Shown here: positions 50,911 through 63,000 of the stretch, one piece after another
How the letters are laid out: each line of letters opens with the position of its first letter
Numbering within the stretch: the stretch's first letter is position 1
Source of the DNA: Polydactylus sextarius
Taxonomy: Eukaryota; Chordata; Actinopteri; Polynemidae
Direction of reading: 5' to 3'
DNA length: 64,000 bases
NCBI GenBank assembly: GCA_016801845.1
Contig: CM028927.1
Span: 10,566,001-10,630,000, forward strand
Made by a program: the position numbers and the translations under genes
The notes under the pieces: generated by a model
Told to the model about the DNA's origin: nothing
Seen by the model: only the letters and a program-made list of their open reading frames with translations
Databases searched by the model: none

Positions 50911-53415
50911 AAAAGACACACTGTCTTCATCTCCAAAACCACCAACCAAGGTGAGATAAAACAGCACGGGAAATAAATGTGATATAGTGCAATGAATAAA
51001 ACTTGTGGTGAAATACCTTAAGAGCATAACTCGGCCATGCATCAAAAGCACACGCTGTAGAACTTGCTAATTTAATCACCTAAGTTGTGTTGGGGATTTT
51101 GGATGGCTGAGGAGGTAGTTAGTCTCTGTGCCAGTGGAGGCCACCTTGGTGTCACCCAGCTCCTCTCACTCACTCCCTCGTTTCCTGTGTGGACACACTG
51201 CCAGGCCTTTCGCAAGCACTGCCTCAATTACATTTCCAAGGTGGCGGTGGTGAGGGGTGTGAAAGGGGAAAGGAGACACAGAGGTAGAGCGAGTGAATAG
51301 GGGATTAAATAAAAAGGAAAAGAAAGAGCAGGTGCCAGAGAGAAAAGAAAGAAAGAAAGAAATGGGTTCTGGAAAAGAGTTTTGGGCAGGAGAGCTAAAT
51401 ATGCCGGGACAAGCTTAATTAGGACTATTACAGGGTGGCCATATGGGGTTCAAAGGGTCATCCGTCCATCACAGCTACAGCACAAGATTAATGAAAATCC
51501 ACAAAGTGATGAGCACTAAAGTTTACTGCCAAGAAACAGAGACGGGTAGGAAGGGAAGGGAGGGGAGAAAGGATTTAAGAGTGCATCTGATATAAACAAG
51601 AAGTGGCAAGGTGTGGTTCGAATGTGAAGCAAAGCAAAAACAAAATGGCCTTTCAGGTAGGAAACTGATCGAGTGGATAAATGCATGCAGTGGAGGACTT
51701 CTGAAGCCAGGGGTGGAGGAATGGGTGTGAGAAAAGAAGACAGAGGACGGAGTGTTGTTGTTTACTTTCAAGGTGCATTGGAGAGATGAGAGTGCAGGAC
51801 AGGATGGGGACGGGACGTGATGAATTCTCCTAAAGAGCAGCACTGGACATCAGACGGAAAATGTGATGAGGCACAAAAGCCTCCCAGCGCATATCAAACA
51901 GATGATTTCAGCCTGACTGATGTTGTCTTGGCATTATCGACTATAGTGAGACTGAATGATAATGCCAGCAGCTGAAGACGACAGGTTAAGAAGAAGTGCT
52001 TGGACAAATCTATGACTGCGTATCTAATACATACTCTCTGTTCTGCATCATGTTCTACTTTCTCGTTTCACACTCGCTTGGTTTGCATCATTCGGTCTCG
52101 CTGTCTGTGTTTATCTCACCTGTGTGAGTGAGTGGCAACCTCAGGTGGTACACAGATTTGTTTTGCATTGTCTGGTTTTTGCGTCAGCGCTCTCTGAAGT
52201 GCTGGGACTAAACTTCTATTTTAACTCCCTGTTTGTCTGTAAGTCACATATCAAAGCTTCGCAAAGTTATTTCTGAATGCTCACTTTAAACAAAGCGATG
52301 AGGAAAGTTTGAATCATGGCGTCTCAGAAGATAAAAATGAAGGGGTCCTTTTATTTTCAAGCAAATCAAATCAATAGTATTACAAGTTTCACTGACTGTG
52401 ACATCCGCAATGAGCCATATTCAGGACTGGCTAACCAAATCATGCCTCTATCTAAACACCAATAAAAGCAGTCTGCATGATGTTTTCAAAACAGGCCACA
52501 AGTTGGCACATTCTATTGTGTTCCTTAGAGGAGTAGAGATGGACAGCACATGACGTAGTCAACAAAGAAGCGCCATTTTTAAAGCCCAGCGGCAGAAGCA
52601 TATCAATAAATAGTTTCTATAAATAGAATCGAAGAAGCGAACAAAGCGACATAGTTGAAACAAGTCGCAAAATGACAGCAGGTTTTCACATATAATGATC
52701 TAAGTGTGCCGGGCCTCGACAGAATAAACGCTGTCCACCACAAATTAAGTGATTTATTTTTTCCAACACTCGCTCTCTCACTGCATGCACGCATACACAA
52801 ACTGCAGAGTGTAGTTTATTAATAACATGATGAAGCGATCACAGAGAAGACGATTGGTAAAGTCCATCCCGACCCCCCTTCCCGTCAGTGATCTGTGGAG
52901 ACACAGACACTACAAGGGCCAAGTGTTACTTGATACACAATACCTGTGAGAACAATGTAATGTAGCCTAAGTTTGGTTTGGCAGTTGCTACCGCTGGTAC
53001 AGGTAGCTTAATTGTAAAAAAAACTGTTATTGAAGTTGCTGGCTTCCATACTGTGACCACAAACTGTTAAGTAGGAAGAGCCATGTTATATTTTATTAAT
53101 TTGTAAAAAAAAAAAAACAGTCAGCAGTGACTGCAGATATTTATATCAGATATCAATATTGGCCAAAATTCAGCGGCTTCAGCTAAGAAAGAAATAGTTA
53201 AGCCCCCACACATCCGAAATTCTTAGAACTCATCAGATAACCTTCTGCAACGATTGCAGGCTCTTTGGTGGAGCTCTGCTTTGAAAGAAGTTCCATCATA
53301 ACAAGTAGTCCATTCATTTGCTAAGTGACATGAAGACATGAATCGGAGGCACAAAAAAACATTGACAGCGGTGAGCGGTCATTATGTCTACCAATACCTG
53401 ACTCATGCCTTGCTT
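50911..53415. other. Non-coding DNA
   Basis: A (GAAA)n tract lies at 51341-51362, poly-A at 53106-53118, and an enhancer-like patch at 51880-51990. No gene was seen. Confidence 0.42.
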
Positions 53416-53975
53416 TCTTTTTCTATGTATACAAAAGGCCTGTTGCAGTTGCTGTTCTCAAATCTGTCTAAATCTGTGTTAGTGAGCACTTTTTTGACAG
53501 GAATTGGGATGATCTGGGATGCTCTGGATCGGTGTAGATGACAACATGTTCCAGTTCCTGCTAATATCCAGCAACTTCGCACAACTATTGAAAAAGCGTG
53601 GACCAACATTCCACAGGCCATAATCAACAACCTGATCAACTCTATGTGAATGATATGTGTTCCACTGCGTGAGACAAATAGTGGTCATACCAGATACTGA
53701 CTGGTTTTCTGACCCCTCTGTGGTCAGCCTAAGCCAAACCTGTGCAATAATGATGCTGTTTAATCAACATCTTGATATGCCACACCTGTGAGGTGGATGG
53801 ATTATCTCAGCAAAGGAGAAGTGCTCACTAACACAGATTAGACAGATTTGTGAACAATATTTGAGATAAATAGCCCTTTTGTGTACACAGAGAAAAGCTT
53901 TAGATCTTTGAGTTCAGCTCATGAAAAATGGGAGAAAAAACAAAAGTTCTGTGTTTACATTTTTGTGTTTGTGTA
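53416..53975 (+). mobile_element. Internally deleted Tc1-like transposon
   Basis: The left inverted repeat (53416-53490: ATGTATACAAAAGGCC, AAATCTGTCTAAATCTGTG, TTAGTGAGCAC) matches the complement of the right one (53821-53895, extending to about 53975 with GAGTTCAGCTCATGAAAAAT). Between them only the last part of a transposase remains. Plus-strand 53514-53700 reads WDALDR, then VPVPANIQQLRT, WTNIPQ, NNLINSM and finally GHTRY-stop, which is the C-terminal tail of a fish Tc1 family. It has in-frame stops (after DRCR and after NSM). Most of the gene is missing, with the join at about 53491-53512, so it is about a third of normal element length. This family differs from the one at 1-750. The left outermost TIR is not recognisable. 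Confidence 0.9.
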
Positions 53976-55379
53976 TGTTTGTGTCTATTATTTGACGGTA
54001 CTGTGAAAACTGGCTGAACCTACCCACCAGTGTGAGTGAAAAATACTTTGCTGTTTGTAACAGACTGCAGTACATCACACTATTATTCCCTAATGGAGTT
54101 GAGTGCAAATGTGGGTGAGGTAAGTTTAAATATTTTGGATCTGATATATTTAAGATGGTTTGATTTGTGGATCTTGGAGTCAGTGTGTGGGTATTACTCA
54201 TCTCATTGATGTTTTTTTTACAGTGGCCCTGCACCTCCATGTGTAATTAGGCTCAGTCAAATGGGAGATTCTTACATGAAACTTTGGCTGCCAAATCTCA
54301 GATGGTGTAGCTTGGCGAATGTCGAATGTTAAAGATCTCAGTTAGGCCAGGTGCACTTTGATATATATTGTCCAAAAGGTTTATTTTCGCATTGATAAAA
54401 ACGGGTCAGTTTGAATCTTTAAAGATGAGTGACTACAAAATGATCAACCACATATCTAAACAACCCGCACTAGAGAACCATGTGCAAGGAAAAAGATAAT
54501 CCCTCTTTGCTGTGCTTTTAAACGCTACCCAGGAGACATCAGGCATATTATGAAGCTGATGGTTTGTGTTTGTGCCTCCAGGCTGCTCATGTCTGGGTAA
54601 GTGAACTTCCATGTCTCACGTCAATGTTCTTGCTTCCTGAAACATAAGGAGGACTGAAATGATTTGGCGCACAAAGCAAACAGCAGACTGACAAGACCGC
54701 AAAGAGAATGACACGAGTTGGAAAAGAGAGACAAGATGGCAGCAAGAGAGTGAAACAAAAAAGCATGTTTGAAAAAAGAAGAGTAAAGAGGGAGAGAACT
54801 TGGGGAGGGAGGAGAGAGCAGTAGAAAAGACAAGAGGCAATGAAGAAATGAAGAACTGCTCTGCATGGGAAAAAGAATGGTATAAAAAGAGAGTGTGAGT
54901 AAGAGTGAGAGGAGAGAGAGAGTCCATATAACACTGCAGCCTGTCACAAAGCTGCTGTAGCATTCTCACTGCAACAATAGCAGCAGATTGAGTTGGACAG
55001 GGTTCACAGGCCTGAATACTAGCCAGCCAGACAAAGCTATTGAGTGGCTTGCCTGTGTTATCTGGCCTGCTGCTGAATACTCTTCTGCATAGGTGAACAG
55101 GCTCAGGTTATGGCACTCACTGATGGGCTTTAGTCCATCACACTTACCCTCTGCCGTGCAACCTCAGGTACGGCTCTGTGATCATACACCAACGCTAGAG
55201 GAGGAGGGAGCGCTCACTACAGACAGACACCAATAGCCAGAAGAAACTGCAAAATATTTATAGGCATTTCATCCAGAAATCAGCTGTTTGGTCATGTTGC
55301 CATTAAATATCAACCACAGCGTGACAGGACGACAATAGCAGCAGCTTAATCTATTGTTAGTTTTTTTGTTTTGTCTGAT
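53976..55379. other. Non-coding DNA with a long purine-rich tract
   Basis: From about 54715 to 54925 the plus strand is strongly purine-rich (GAGGGAGAGAACTTGGGG, GGAGAGAGAGAG). This alone yields three overlapping minus-strand frames of 108-117 codons rich in Ser/Phe/Leu, which I do not call genes. A possible 15-nt microexon sits at 54582-54596 (see findings). Confidence 0.45.
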
Positions 55380-55660
55380 ATACGGATTTGTCCTCTGCTG
55401 CATTGTCATTGACCCACAAATTTTCTAATTATCCGATTCACAAAGGACATCATAACAGCTAACTGCAGTACATGATCCCCATTATTTTTCCGTGAGATGT
55501 CATGTTTATAATTGGAACTATTATCTCATTGATCACGGCTGCTATTGTTACTGTCATAATTACCACTACAGTGTCATTTAGATGGTAATTTAGGCATTTC
55601 TTATGAAACGTCAGGTTATTCATCATATTCATAGCATCCTATGGGATTGCCCATTGTGTT
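55380..55660. promoter_or_regulatory. Candidate conserved non-coding element
   Basis: Words include TTTTCTAATTATCCGATTC, GGACATCATAACAGCTAAC, TGTTTATAATTGGAAC, TCTCATTGATCACGGCTGC, GCTATTGTTACTGTCATAAT (SOX-like ATTGTT), TACCACTACAGTGTC and GATGGTAATTTAGGC. It is a repeat-free, 280-bp block with evenly spaced homeobox/SOX-like cores. Texture supports an enhancer; nothing here proves conservation or target. Confidence 0.4.
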
Positions 55661-57976
55661 TTAAGATAAACAAGTCTTGATGAGATTTTTAATAAAGGAA
55701 TTTTTGTACTTCAGTACATTGGAACATTCTGGAATAAGGGATTTACACCAAGTTGACCTTTTGTCCAAGGCTCCTCTTGTTTCTGGCCCTGCCTCCACCT
55801 GCCAAGTGACTCTTGTCATGGGGAAGGTCTTATAAATATGGATGCCTTCTTCTCGAGGCCGTGATGCAATTTTTTTTTTAGAGGTAGAAATGTTCAGTTG
55901 GGTTGCAGAAATTGGCCCTACAGCTTCTGTCAAGGCTCCTACTTGATATTTTGTATCTTAGACGGTGACACTCATTTATTTATTTCTGCCACAGTGTCAC
56001 TGCAATGTGGAAAAAGCTGATAGAAGTGGATAAAAAGAGAGTGAAAGATCTGTCTATATTGCAGTCAACTTTATATGAACTCTAGAATAAACAAAACCGT
56101 AAGTGCTTTTAAAAAGGCAATACTGTTTTTAAAACCAACATGCTTAACACACAAGAGATTGCTTGGGCTACAAAAATCACTGCATGAAATCCATCAAATC
56201 AAAAATGCAGATTCTGCATGGACATGATAAACAACAGCATCACTGCATTTCACTCTAGTACCCTCAAAACTTCACGACTTAATGTCAGTTTCATAGGCTG
56301 AAATGAACCTGAGCTGAGCTCATTTTCAAACTAAACCAAGAACAAACAACATGATGAAACATAAATTCATGATTATGAAACATAAACATGATTATATGCA
56401 AAGTGAGTGAGACACCTGCGACACCGATAAATCTTGTCACCTTCATCTTCATGTTTGCTACGCAAGTGTGTTTAACTATGACCTGTCCTACTCAGGCTAC
56501 CTCATGTTTGACACTAAATTGGTGATCCTGTGACCAAATGTTTCACAGGAGGCATGTTGGTATCTTGTATAAATGCCTTTTATGCAAGAGCGACGTCACT
56601 ACACTGCTCAATTCCCCTCTTCCCCCCCTCTCTCTTTCTCTCTCACCATGTACATCTTATTCAGGGCATTTTACACAGAGCTCATCAAGAGGAACAGATG
56701 TCATTATCAACAGAGATAAAGTATCGTTAGTTTGACAGCTTTACAAACAGCGGTGTCACCTCTGAGTGTGGATGACAAATGACAGGACGTCACATGATCA
56801 TCTGAGCTGTGATTTTTGTGCATGTGCAAGCGTATATAGCAGACTTGTCAAGTGCAGTCGTTATTTTCGGAATGTTGCCTATAACCAGCGTTAGCGGTAC
56901 CCTTCATGCAGGCGGAAGCACGTCCTTGGCAGTGATACCCACTGGGGGGAAAAGAGAGAGAGACAGAGAGAGAGAGAAAGGCAGAAACTGAAAAAAAGAG
57001 AGGGAGCAGTATGCAGGGGTGAAGGAGGAAGAGGCTGCTTTATTATCTTAAGTTTGCTACAGCACAGGAAGCCACAGGATGTATTCAGCCAGACAATGAA
57101 ACTAACAAGCATGACTCACCTGTACATAAAATTTTAAAAACACACACACTCTCTCTAATGTAATAGGATTGAACAAGATGCAATGAGAAATTATACAAGC
57201 CTTCATATAACCCCTAGCTGTGCTCAATCCACACATTAATGAAGCATGATGAGGTTAAATTTGATTAAGGAGATTACCTGCTTCAGTTTACTGTTGATTT
57301 TCAGTGACAAATATATAAATAAAATCTCCACCACCCACAACTATATCTTCCTTAAAAATTAAAAGAAAGAAAATTAAAGCTACTAAATACTGCAATGTTA
57401 TGAAGGTCAGAGAACTAGACTATAACAAAACATCAAAACCATAGATATAAAACAAGAGGATCACCTGAACCATTAGGATTTATGATCTGGGAATCATAAG
57501 TGTCCGTGCAAAATTTATCTTCAGTCTGGTCCCATCCTTGTTGGAACTGTAGGAACCTGCAATGCTACATGGCTGTTTTTTCAGCTTTTTTCCTGTTTAA
57601 ATGTTTTAAAAATGCAACCACCAAGTGAGTCCCTACATATGATCATTTATGGATGATTGCATGGGAAGAATATGAATATTCATTGCCAAGAACAGTGAAT
57701 CAACAAACCTAATCTGTCTTCATTTTCTTTTTCCGCCTGTCCCATGTAATCCTATCGTGTATGTCTGTATTTGAGGAGTGTATGGATTCATGTTTAACAC
57801 TTACTGCTTTTTGCCTCATAATTGCTTTTCTGACACCAAATGAAAAATCACCAAAATCATTCTCACAGATGGTTGGCAAAACCAGGCTGGTGTGAAACCA
57901 AGGTCAAGTTAACATTGATTCCAAGAATTGATATACAATTTCTCAAATAATTAAAATGTGGTAGTAAAACTATAAA
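55661..57976. other. Non-coding DNA
   Basis: An imperfect ~20-bp tandem (AAACATAAATTCATGATTAT type) lies at 56350-56396, a CT-rich tract at 56615-56646 and a GA-rich tract at 56952-57002. No gene was found. Confidence 0.42.
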
Positions 57977-58235
57977 CCTACACTCACCAACCCTTCAATG
58001 TGAACACTGGACTAATACTGAGTACGAACAGCCTCAACTCCTCACAGAAGATGCTGTTCCATGCTAATACAACTGGATTACATTATTTTTGGAGATTTGT
58101 CAACTACACAGTCATGTTGTCCGTCTCCTCTTCAAACTCATCTCAAAAGGTGTCCACTGGGTTCAGATCTGGCGTCTGTGAAGTTAACAACAATCCATTG
58201 TCATCTTTGTAAAACCAATGTCCATGAAGCAAGTC

Positions 58236-58310
58236 AGGCTAGCTCCACCTAGTGTTTCCGCTCAGTTTCTCATTGAGCTTCAACACTTGGTCAGGGAGCT
58301 ATTTGTAGGA
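58236..58310 (-). mobile_element. 3' end fragment of the L2-clade LINE
   Basis: The minus strand reads LPDQVLKLNEKLSGNTRWS-stop, matching LPDQVLALNERLSRSTRRL-stop at the end of the LINE at 32282-33235. The nucleotide match runs through CTAGTG, GCTCA, TTCTCATT and CAACACTTGGTCAGG. The copy is about 75 bp long, a strongly 5'-truncated insertion, and it lies inside the Tc1 relic. Confidence 0.85.
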
Positions 58311-58640
58311 TTTGGTTCGTACCAAAAGTCAACATTAAAGACGTCCTGCAGGCCGCTCGGAGGATACCATGAGAACTTCTGCCAATAGAGAAGAAATAAA
58401 GCTTTGGCTTCATCCTCAAATAATTGAGATATAAAGTTTAGTATGTGAAAAGAAAAGTATTTATAAAATGTCAACTTTTTTGGGCCAGTCACAGAGGGAG
58501 GGCTGAAAGCGATGACACTGAACTCAATCGTTCAACCTTGAGTTTGCGATGTAGTTCGAGCAGCACTGAGCAAAGCTAATGAGATGAATATAGGTGCATA
58601 AGTCACAGAACAGACAATGCTCGAGAATACACGTGTTTTC
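58311..58640. other. Unexplained insert within the Tc1 relic
   Basis: The sequence between the L2 fragment and the Tc1 catalytic-domain relic matches neither. It has no gene. It could be the 5' side of the L2 insertion, a further element, or a decayed transposase segment. Confidence 0.4.
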
Positions 58641-59340
58641 GACTTGCCACTAAGACCTGGATAACACTAGGTGCATTCCGGCGCATTCCAGCTTTCCAGC
58701 TTGGTCGCGACCAAGCAGTAGCGATTGGTTGAGGCAGTCTGAAGTATCCCCCCACCATGTAGTGAATTAATGCCAATGGATAGCTTTCAGACGCTTCGCA
58801 CAGAGTGAAACTATGTGCAAGCATCGGATACATCAGGGTACCCATGAAGCCATAGTGTTGATGCAATCTTTCAGTTGTCCCTAACATGTACGTGCCACAG
58901 CTGAAAATCGAGTTTAATCAAATTCTGCTGTTTTTTCAAGTCTTCATCTGTCTGGTTTTGGACAGGCTGGGTCCATTCAGGGCCCTCAGACATCTCTTCT
59001 TGGCTGACAAGACTGCAAATTGACATGGTCCTTTGCTGTTGTAACCCATCCACCTCAAAGGTCAACGTGCTGTGCATTTTGAGATGCTTTTCACAGCCAT
59101 AAAGAGTGGTCATCTGAGTCATGTTAGCCTTTCTATCAGCTTCAACGAGTCTAGCCAGTCTCCTCTGACCTCTCATCAACAGGGCATATCTGTCGGCAGC
59201 ACTGCTGCTCAACGGATAATTTTTTTTTTCCTGCAGCATCCTGATCAACTCTGTTTCAGAAATACTCAAACCAGCCTGTCTGGCGCCAACAGATGTTTTT
59301 CAGTTTTCTTCTTTGGTCAAAATGTTACCTCACTATTAAA

Positions 59341-60020
59341 TAGTCATGGTCACAAAATATTGGCACTCCTGTCATTCTGTCAGATAACACACCGCTCCTC
59401 ACAGGAAAAAGACTGGTTTACGACAAAACACTGTAGTCTTCTGGTCAGCGATGAGTCCAGATCTAAATCCCATCAAGCATATGTGGAGAGATTACAAAAC
59501 AACAGTTGAGAGAAGGAACCCTTCAAATCTGGAGCAGTAGACAAAAAAAAAAGAGGTTCAAATTCCAGTGGAAGAGTGAAAGTAAGGCCTTAATTGCTGC
59601 AGGAAGAGATTGGTTTGAGTCTCGACCAAATTCTAAGTTAAGGGTGTATATGTAATAATTTTGTTTAATCCATTTTTGAGTGGAATGGATTTTTTGCGTT
59701 TTGCAAGTGCACAACATTCTATGAGCACCGGTGTATTATCTGACAGAACAGCAGTAATGCTTGTATTTTGCCTAGTGGCTAAGGAAGCGGACCTGGGTCT
59801 GGAAGATCCCAGGTTCGAATCCACCAAGCTACCATGTCCCACTGAGGTGCCCCTGAGCAAGGTACCATCCCCACACATGCTCCCCAGGCGCCATCCAGGC
59901 TGCCCTCTGATCAGGTGATGGGTTAAATGCAGAGGTTAATTTTGTTGTGTGCATGGTGTGCTGTGTGCTCAATAACGTAATAGTAATCACTTCCACTTTC
60001 TTTATTTTCAGCCATGACTG
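59341..60020 (+). mobile_element. Second-family Tc1-like transposon, deleted, with a SINE in its right TIR
   Basis: The left terminal repeat, TAGTCATGGTCACAAAATAT, followed by TGGCACTCCTG and ATTCTGTCAGATAACACACC, is mirrored on the right by GGTGTATTATCTGACAGAA (59730-59748), TGCTTGTATTTTG (59758-59770) and, after the SINE, GCCATGACTG (60011-60020). Inside, 59455-59538 encodes SPDLNPIKHMWRDYK followed by RRNPSNLEQ-stop, the catalytic DDE C-terminal motif of a Tc1 transposase. Frame-broken tail sequence follows, with GGTTTGAGTCTCGACCAAAT and AAGTTAAGGGTG near 59611-59646. The N-terminal half is gone. It abuts the minus-strand Tc1 relic and probably inserted into or beside it. Confidence 0.87.
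59771..60000 (+). mobile_element. tRNA-derived SINE
   Basis: The 5' head is tRNA-like, with an A-box-like TGGCTAAGGAAG (59776-59787) and a perfect B-box GGTTCGAATCC (59812-59822), so RNA polymerase III would transcribe the source copies. The body has CCACTGAGGTGCCCCTGAGC, GCTCCCCAGGCG and GATGGGTTAAATGCAGAGG, and it ends in CTCAATAACGTAATAG followed by a TTCCACTTTC-type tail. This arrangement is that of a common teleost tRNA-SINE class. The copy looks full length. Similar flanks, TGTATTTTG (59762-59770) and TTTATTTTCA (60001-60010), are the likely target-site duplication. It is not a functional tRNA gene: the cloverleaf and 3' acceptor are not conserved. Confidence 0.92.
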
Positions 60021-63000
60021 TGTGAAATATTAGGCTAGATATGTTGACTATTACTTTTTATTTGACTCTCTAATTTTGACTAATTTTCATTAGTAAACTA
60101 ATGGTAGTTTGGTTTGTTTTACTTTGCACCTCACTACATGTAATTAAGATTGAACTGATGAACAGATGATGGAACCAGTTGCAGATTACTGACTATCACC
60201 CAGGAACCATTAACCATGCACCTTGAGTTAAAAGTGTTTCTTTCAGAATCCAATATGCTATTATTGCCAAAGTCAGGGTAACTTTATTATAGTTTTAGGG
60301 CAGTGATTTATATATCACAATGTTCTGACTACTCTCTGATATTGCCATTCTGCTGTGTCACAAATATAATGCAAAACTGTCATGCCAAATCCCTGCCTCC
60401 CCCCTCTTCCTCTCCCACACCTAGTCATTTCACTCTGACATGGTGTAATAAAGTTCTGATTAGGCAGCATGTTAGGATTTCATTACAGTGAAATCAGCAT
60501 AAGCCAAGGCAGGATTGAAGTTGCAAATGCATTTCCTTGTATCTCACACAGGCACATCTATTTTCCCAAATTGGGTTCATATATGTCTCTGTATTTGTTC
60601 CAAGAAATGTGTGTTTTCTGTTTTTCTGTTTTGTTTGATTGTTCTATAAATGCTGGTTAATGTTTCATGCAGGAACAGTGGACAATGTTCATGGCCATGT
60701 CCAAAAGGACAATGCTCTGGCCATAATTTTCATCCATGGTTATATCGAGCAGAAATGTACTGGATCAACTGGCTGATCCTGCTAGGATTGAGTGGCAGTT
60801 CTGGATCATTTATTGTGGCCTATCGATATTTAAGAGGGAGCAGTTAAATTCGTTGTGAAACTGAAAGTGCTTATTTTAACACTGCCAATGCAGAAGTCAC
60901 GTCATGACTGGTCCTCAGAAATATTAGCATGCTAAGGCACATGCAGTTTAACACACTAATTTAACCTGTTTGCACCTGAAAGAACATTACACAGTGGTTG
61001 AATAAACCAATTACGCAACATACAGCTAAACATATTGATTGTTGTTCAAAAGTATAGCAAAGGACTAAAATGTATTTTTTCTAGACTTCACAGGACATAG
61101 CATTTACTTAATAGTAACGCTATAGTCAGAGGTGTTCGAAATTAACATTTATATAGCATTATAAGTTGTATAGTATTTTTTAGATATGATACAAATTCAC
61201 TCCATTTAAGTGATTACTGATCATTACAGGTGGTTACTACTACAACAAAGCAGCATATTTCATTAGAAACTAAACAATTTGGATAATATTAAATGACTTC
61301 ATGTGTATGAAACACAGGGATGTCCTGGATTCCTTTGGCTTTCAAGAGAAAATTGCCAATTTATTTTAGGTCCATACTGTGTGGGGATCCAGGATAAGTT
61401 AAGGGCTTCTGGATGACTCAAAGCCAGAGCTGCACCTACTAGGATTACTAATCCCTACTGGTGTGACGGGTTTAATATTCTTACAGGGTCAGCTTTCATG
61501 GACACAGACAGCATAAAATACATAACAAGTATGAGCACTACTCTAGAGGAGCAATATATCTGGTGTTTCTCATATATGATGTTTAAGACAGTTTTAACTG
61601 TTCCATATTACGCTGTAGTTTCTGTATTGTAGTATTTTAATGCTAAGTTGGAACCGTTGGACACAAGTCACAAGAGCAACAAAGCAACATTATTGCAACA
61701 AATGTCTATTACTTTGTCACTGGGTCCGTATCATATATACCTTTATGTTGCTAAAAAATATTTGGAAGGTATAGAATCATAACAGAAAAGGCAGTATTCA
61801 AAGATTTGAAACTATTTGTGTTTAAACTAATAACTGATACTTAGTTAAAGTTTATGGTCTTATTGATCAGCTGCAAGATACTAAATCACTTCTGTATAAA
61901 TGTGTGTAAGTCAGTAATGTGGGCAAGAGGAAGGTTGACATACATAGTACTTGGGCTTGTCTCCTAACTAATATGATATATACTAAAGCTCAAGTGTAAG
62001 CACTGGTGTCTTTATGTCTCCCTGCCTGTGTCATTTGGAAATTATTACAGTATAGCAGTATTATAAAATAATCTAACATGTAACTTATGGGAATGTTGAA
62101 TATATTCATTTGTTGTAGTTATGTGACGACTCAGTGTGTGCCCATCAGTTATAAAATTTTAGCATTGCCGAAGACTCTAGTTTACAGGTTTTCTCACATA
62201 GAAGCTAATAAGGTTGTTGCAGCTCCACAGCGACAAGACCCTCACGCATAATGTATCTGTAATGTGTTTGTCTCCAGGCAAAAAAAGCTTGAAGGCACAA
62301 TATGTTTCCTTTGTTTGTCTTCTTCTTTCTTTCACGTTAAAAAAATAATAAAAAATTACCCACATGGGCACACCTTTCTCTGCAAATAAGATGCACAATA
62401 AAGTATGAAAACCTCAGCGCTGTGAGGCACTACTTGTGCATTATTTTAAAACTTAGGAACTTTGAATCAAATATCCCACTTGTAAGCAGCAAGTAATTGA
62501 TTTACACCTACACTCAGCAGTCTAAGCAGATGACGGTGCAGCGCTTCATCCTTGAACAAACTTGAGATATAATGGAAAAGCACAGCCACAGTACAGTGGT
62601 TGAGGACCATATTTTATACAATGTCCGTTCAGAGCCTACTATGCGTCATCACATTAAAATTTGGCCTTTCTTGATTCTTTTTTTTTTTTTTTTTTTAAAC
62701 CAGGAGTTTCTCATTTTCAGCTGTTATAAGTTGCCAAGATTTCTGAATGCTTTGGTTTTTGGTGATATGCAAACAGGGTTTCTATTATAAAATCACCAAT
62801 GTCATCTTTTTTTTCTTACGCCATGCTGCCTTCATCACTCACCAGTAGCACATTCAGATCAAGTTTTTCAAATAGTGCAGCTTGAATTTATGACAATTTT
62901 AAAACTGTACGCAACTGAAGTGAAGTAAAAGCGAAAAGGAAACACTGAACAAAGCAGAAACATAATCAGAGTCCACATTTTCCATTCAATTTGAGGGGCC

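Larger units (their letters stand above)
57977..59340 (-). pseudogene. Tc1/mariner transposase pseudogene, interrupted
   Basis: This is the same family as 1-750, on the minus strand. The start of the recognisable protein (59292-59250) reads GARQAGLSISET, the helix-turn-helix core. It is followed in the same open frame (to 58871) by RGQRRLARLVEADRKA and a degraded linker to WTQPVQNQT (family form: WAQAHQNWT). Weak catalytic-domain similarity (FQLWHVHVRD, family FLLRHADGRVRIW) follows. At 58178-58145 the minus strand reads PDLNPVDT, the motif before the last acidic residue, then C-terminal traces to about 58010 and a terminal-repeat-like ACACTCACCAACCC at 57985. Between these parts lies a foreign L2 fragment and unexplained sequence (58236-58640). 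The N-terminal edge meets the element starting at 59341. Confidence 0.85.

Noticed and set aside
54587..54969. Three overlapping minus-strand frames of 108-117 codons
   Set aside because: All follow from the purine-rich tract; the products are Ser/Leu/Phe-rich, overlap in three frames and match no family.
59072..59509. 145-codon plus-strand frame, the longest in the window
   Set aside because: It runs antisense across one Tc1 relic and into another; the real similarity is to transposase in other frames.
59771..59850. A true tRNA gene
   Set aside because: A and B boxes are present, but no complete cloverleaf or acceptor stem follows, and the downstream sequence is a SINE body with target-site-like flanks.
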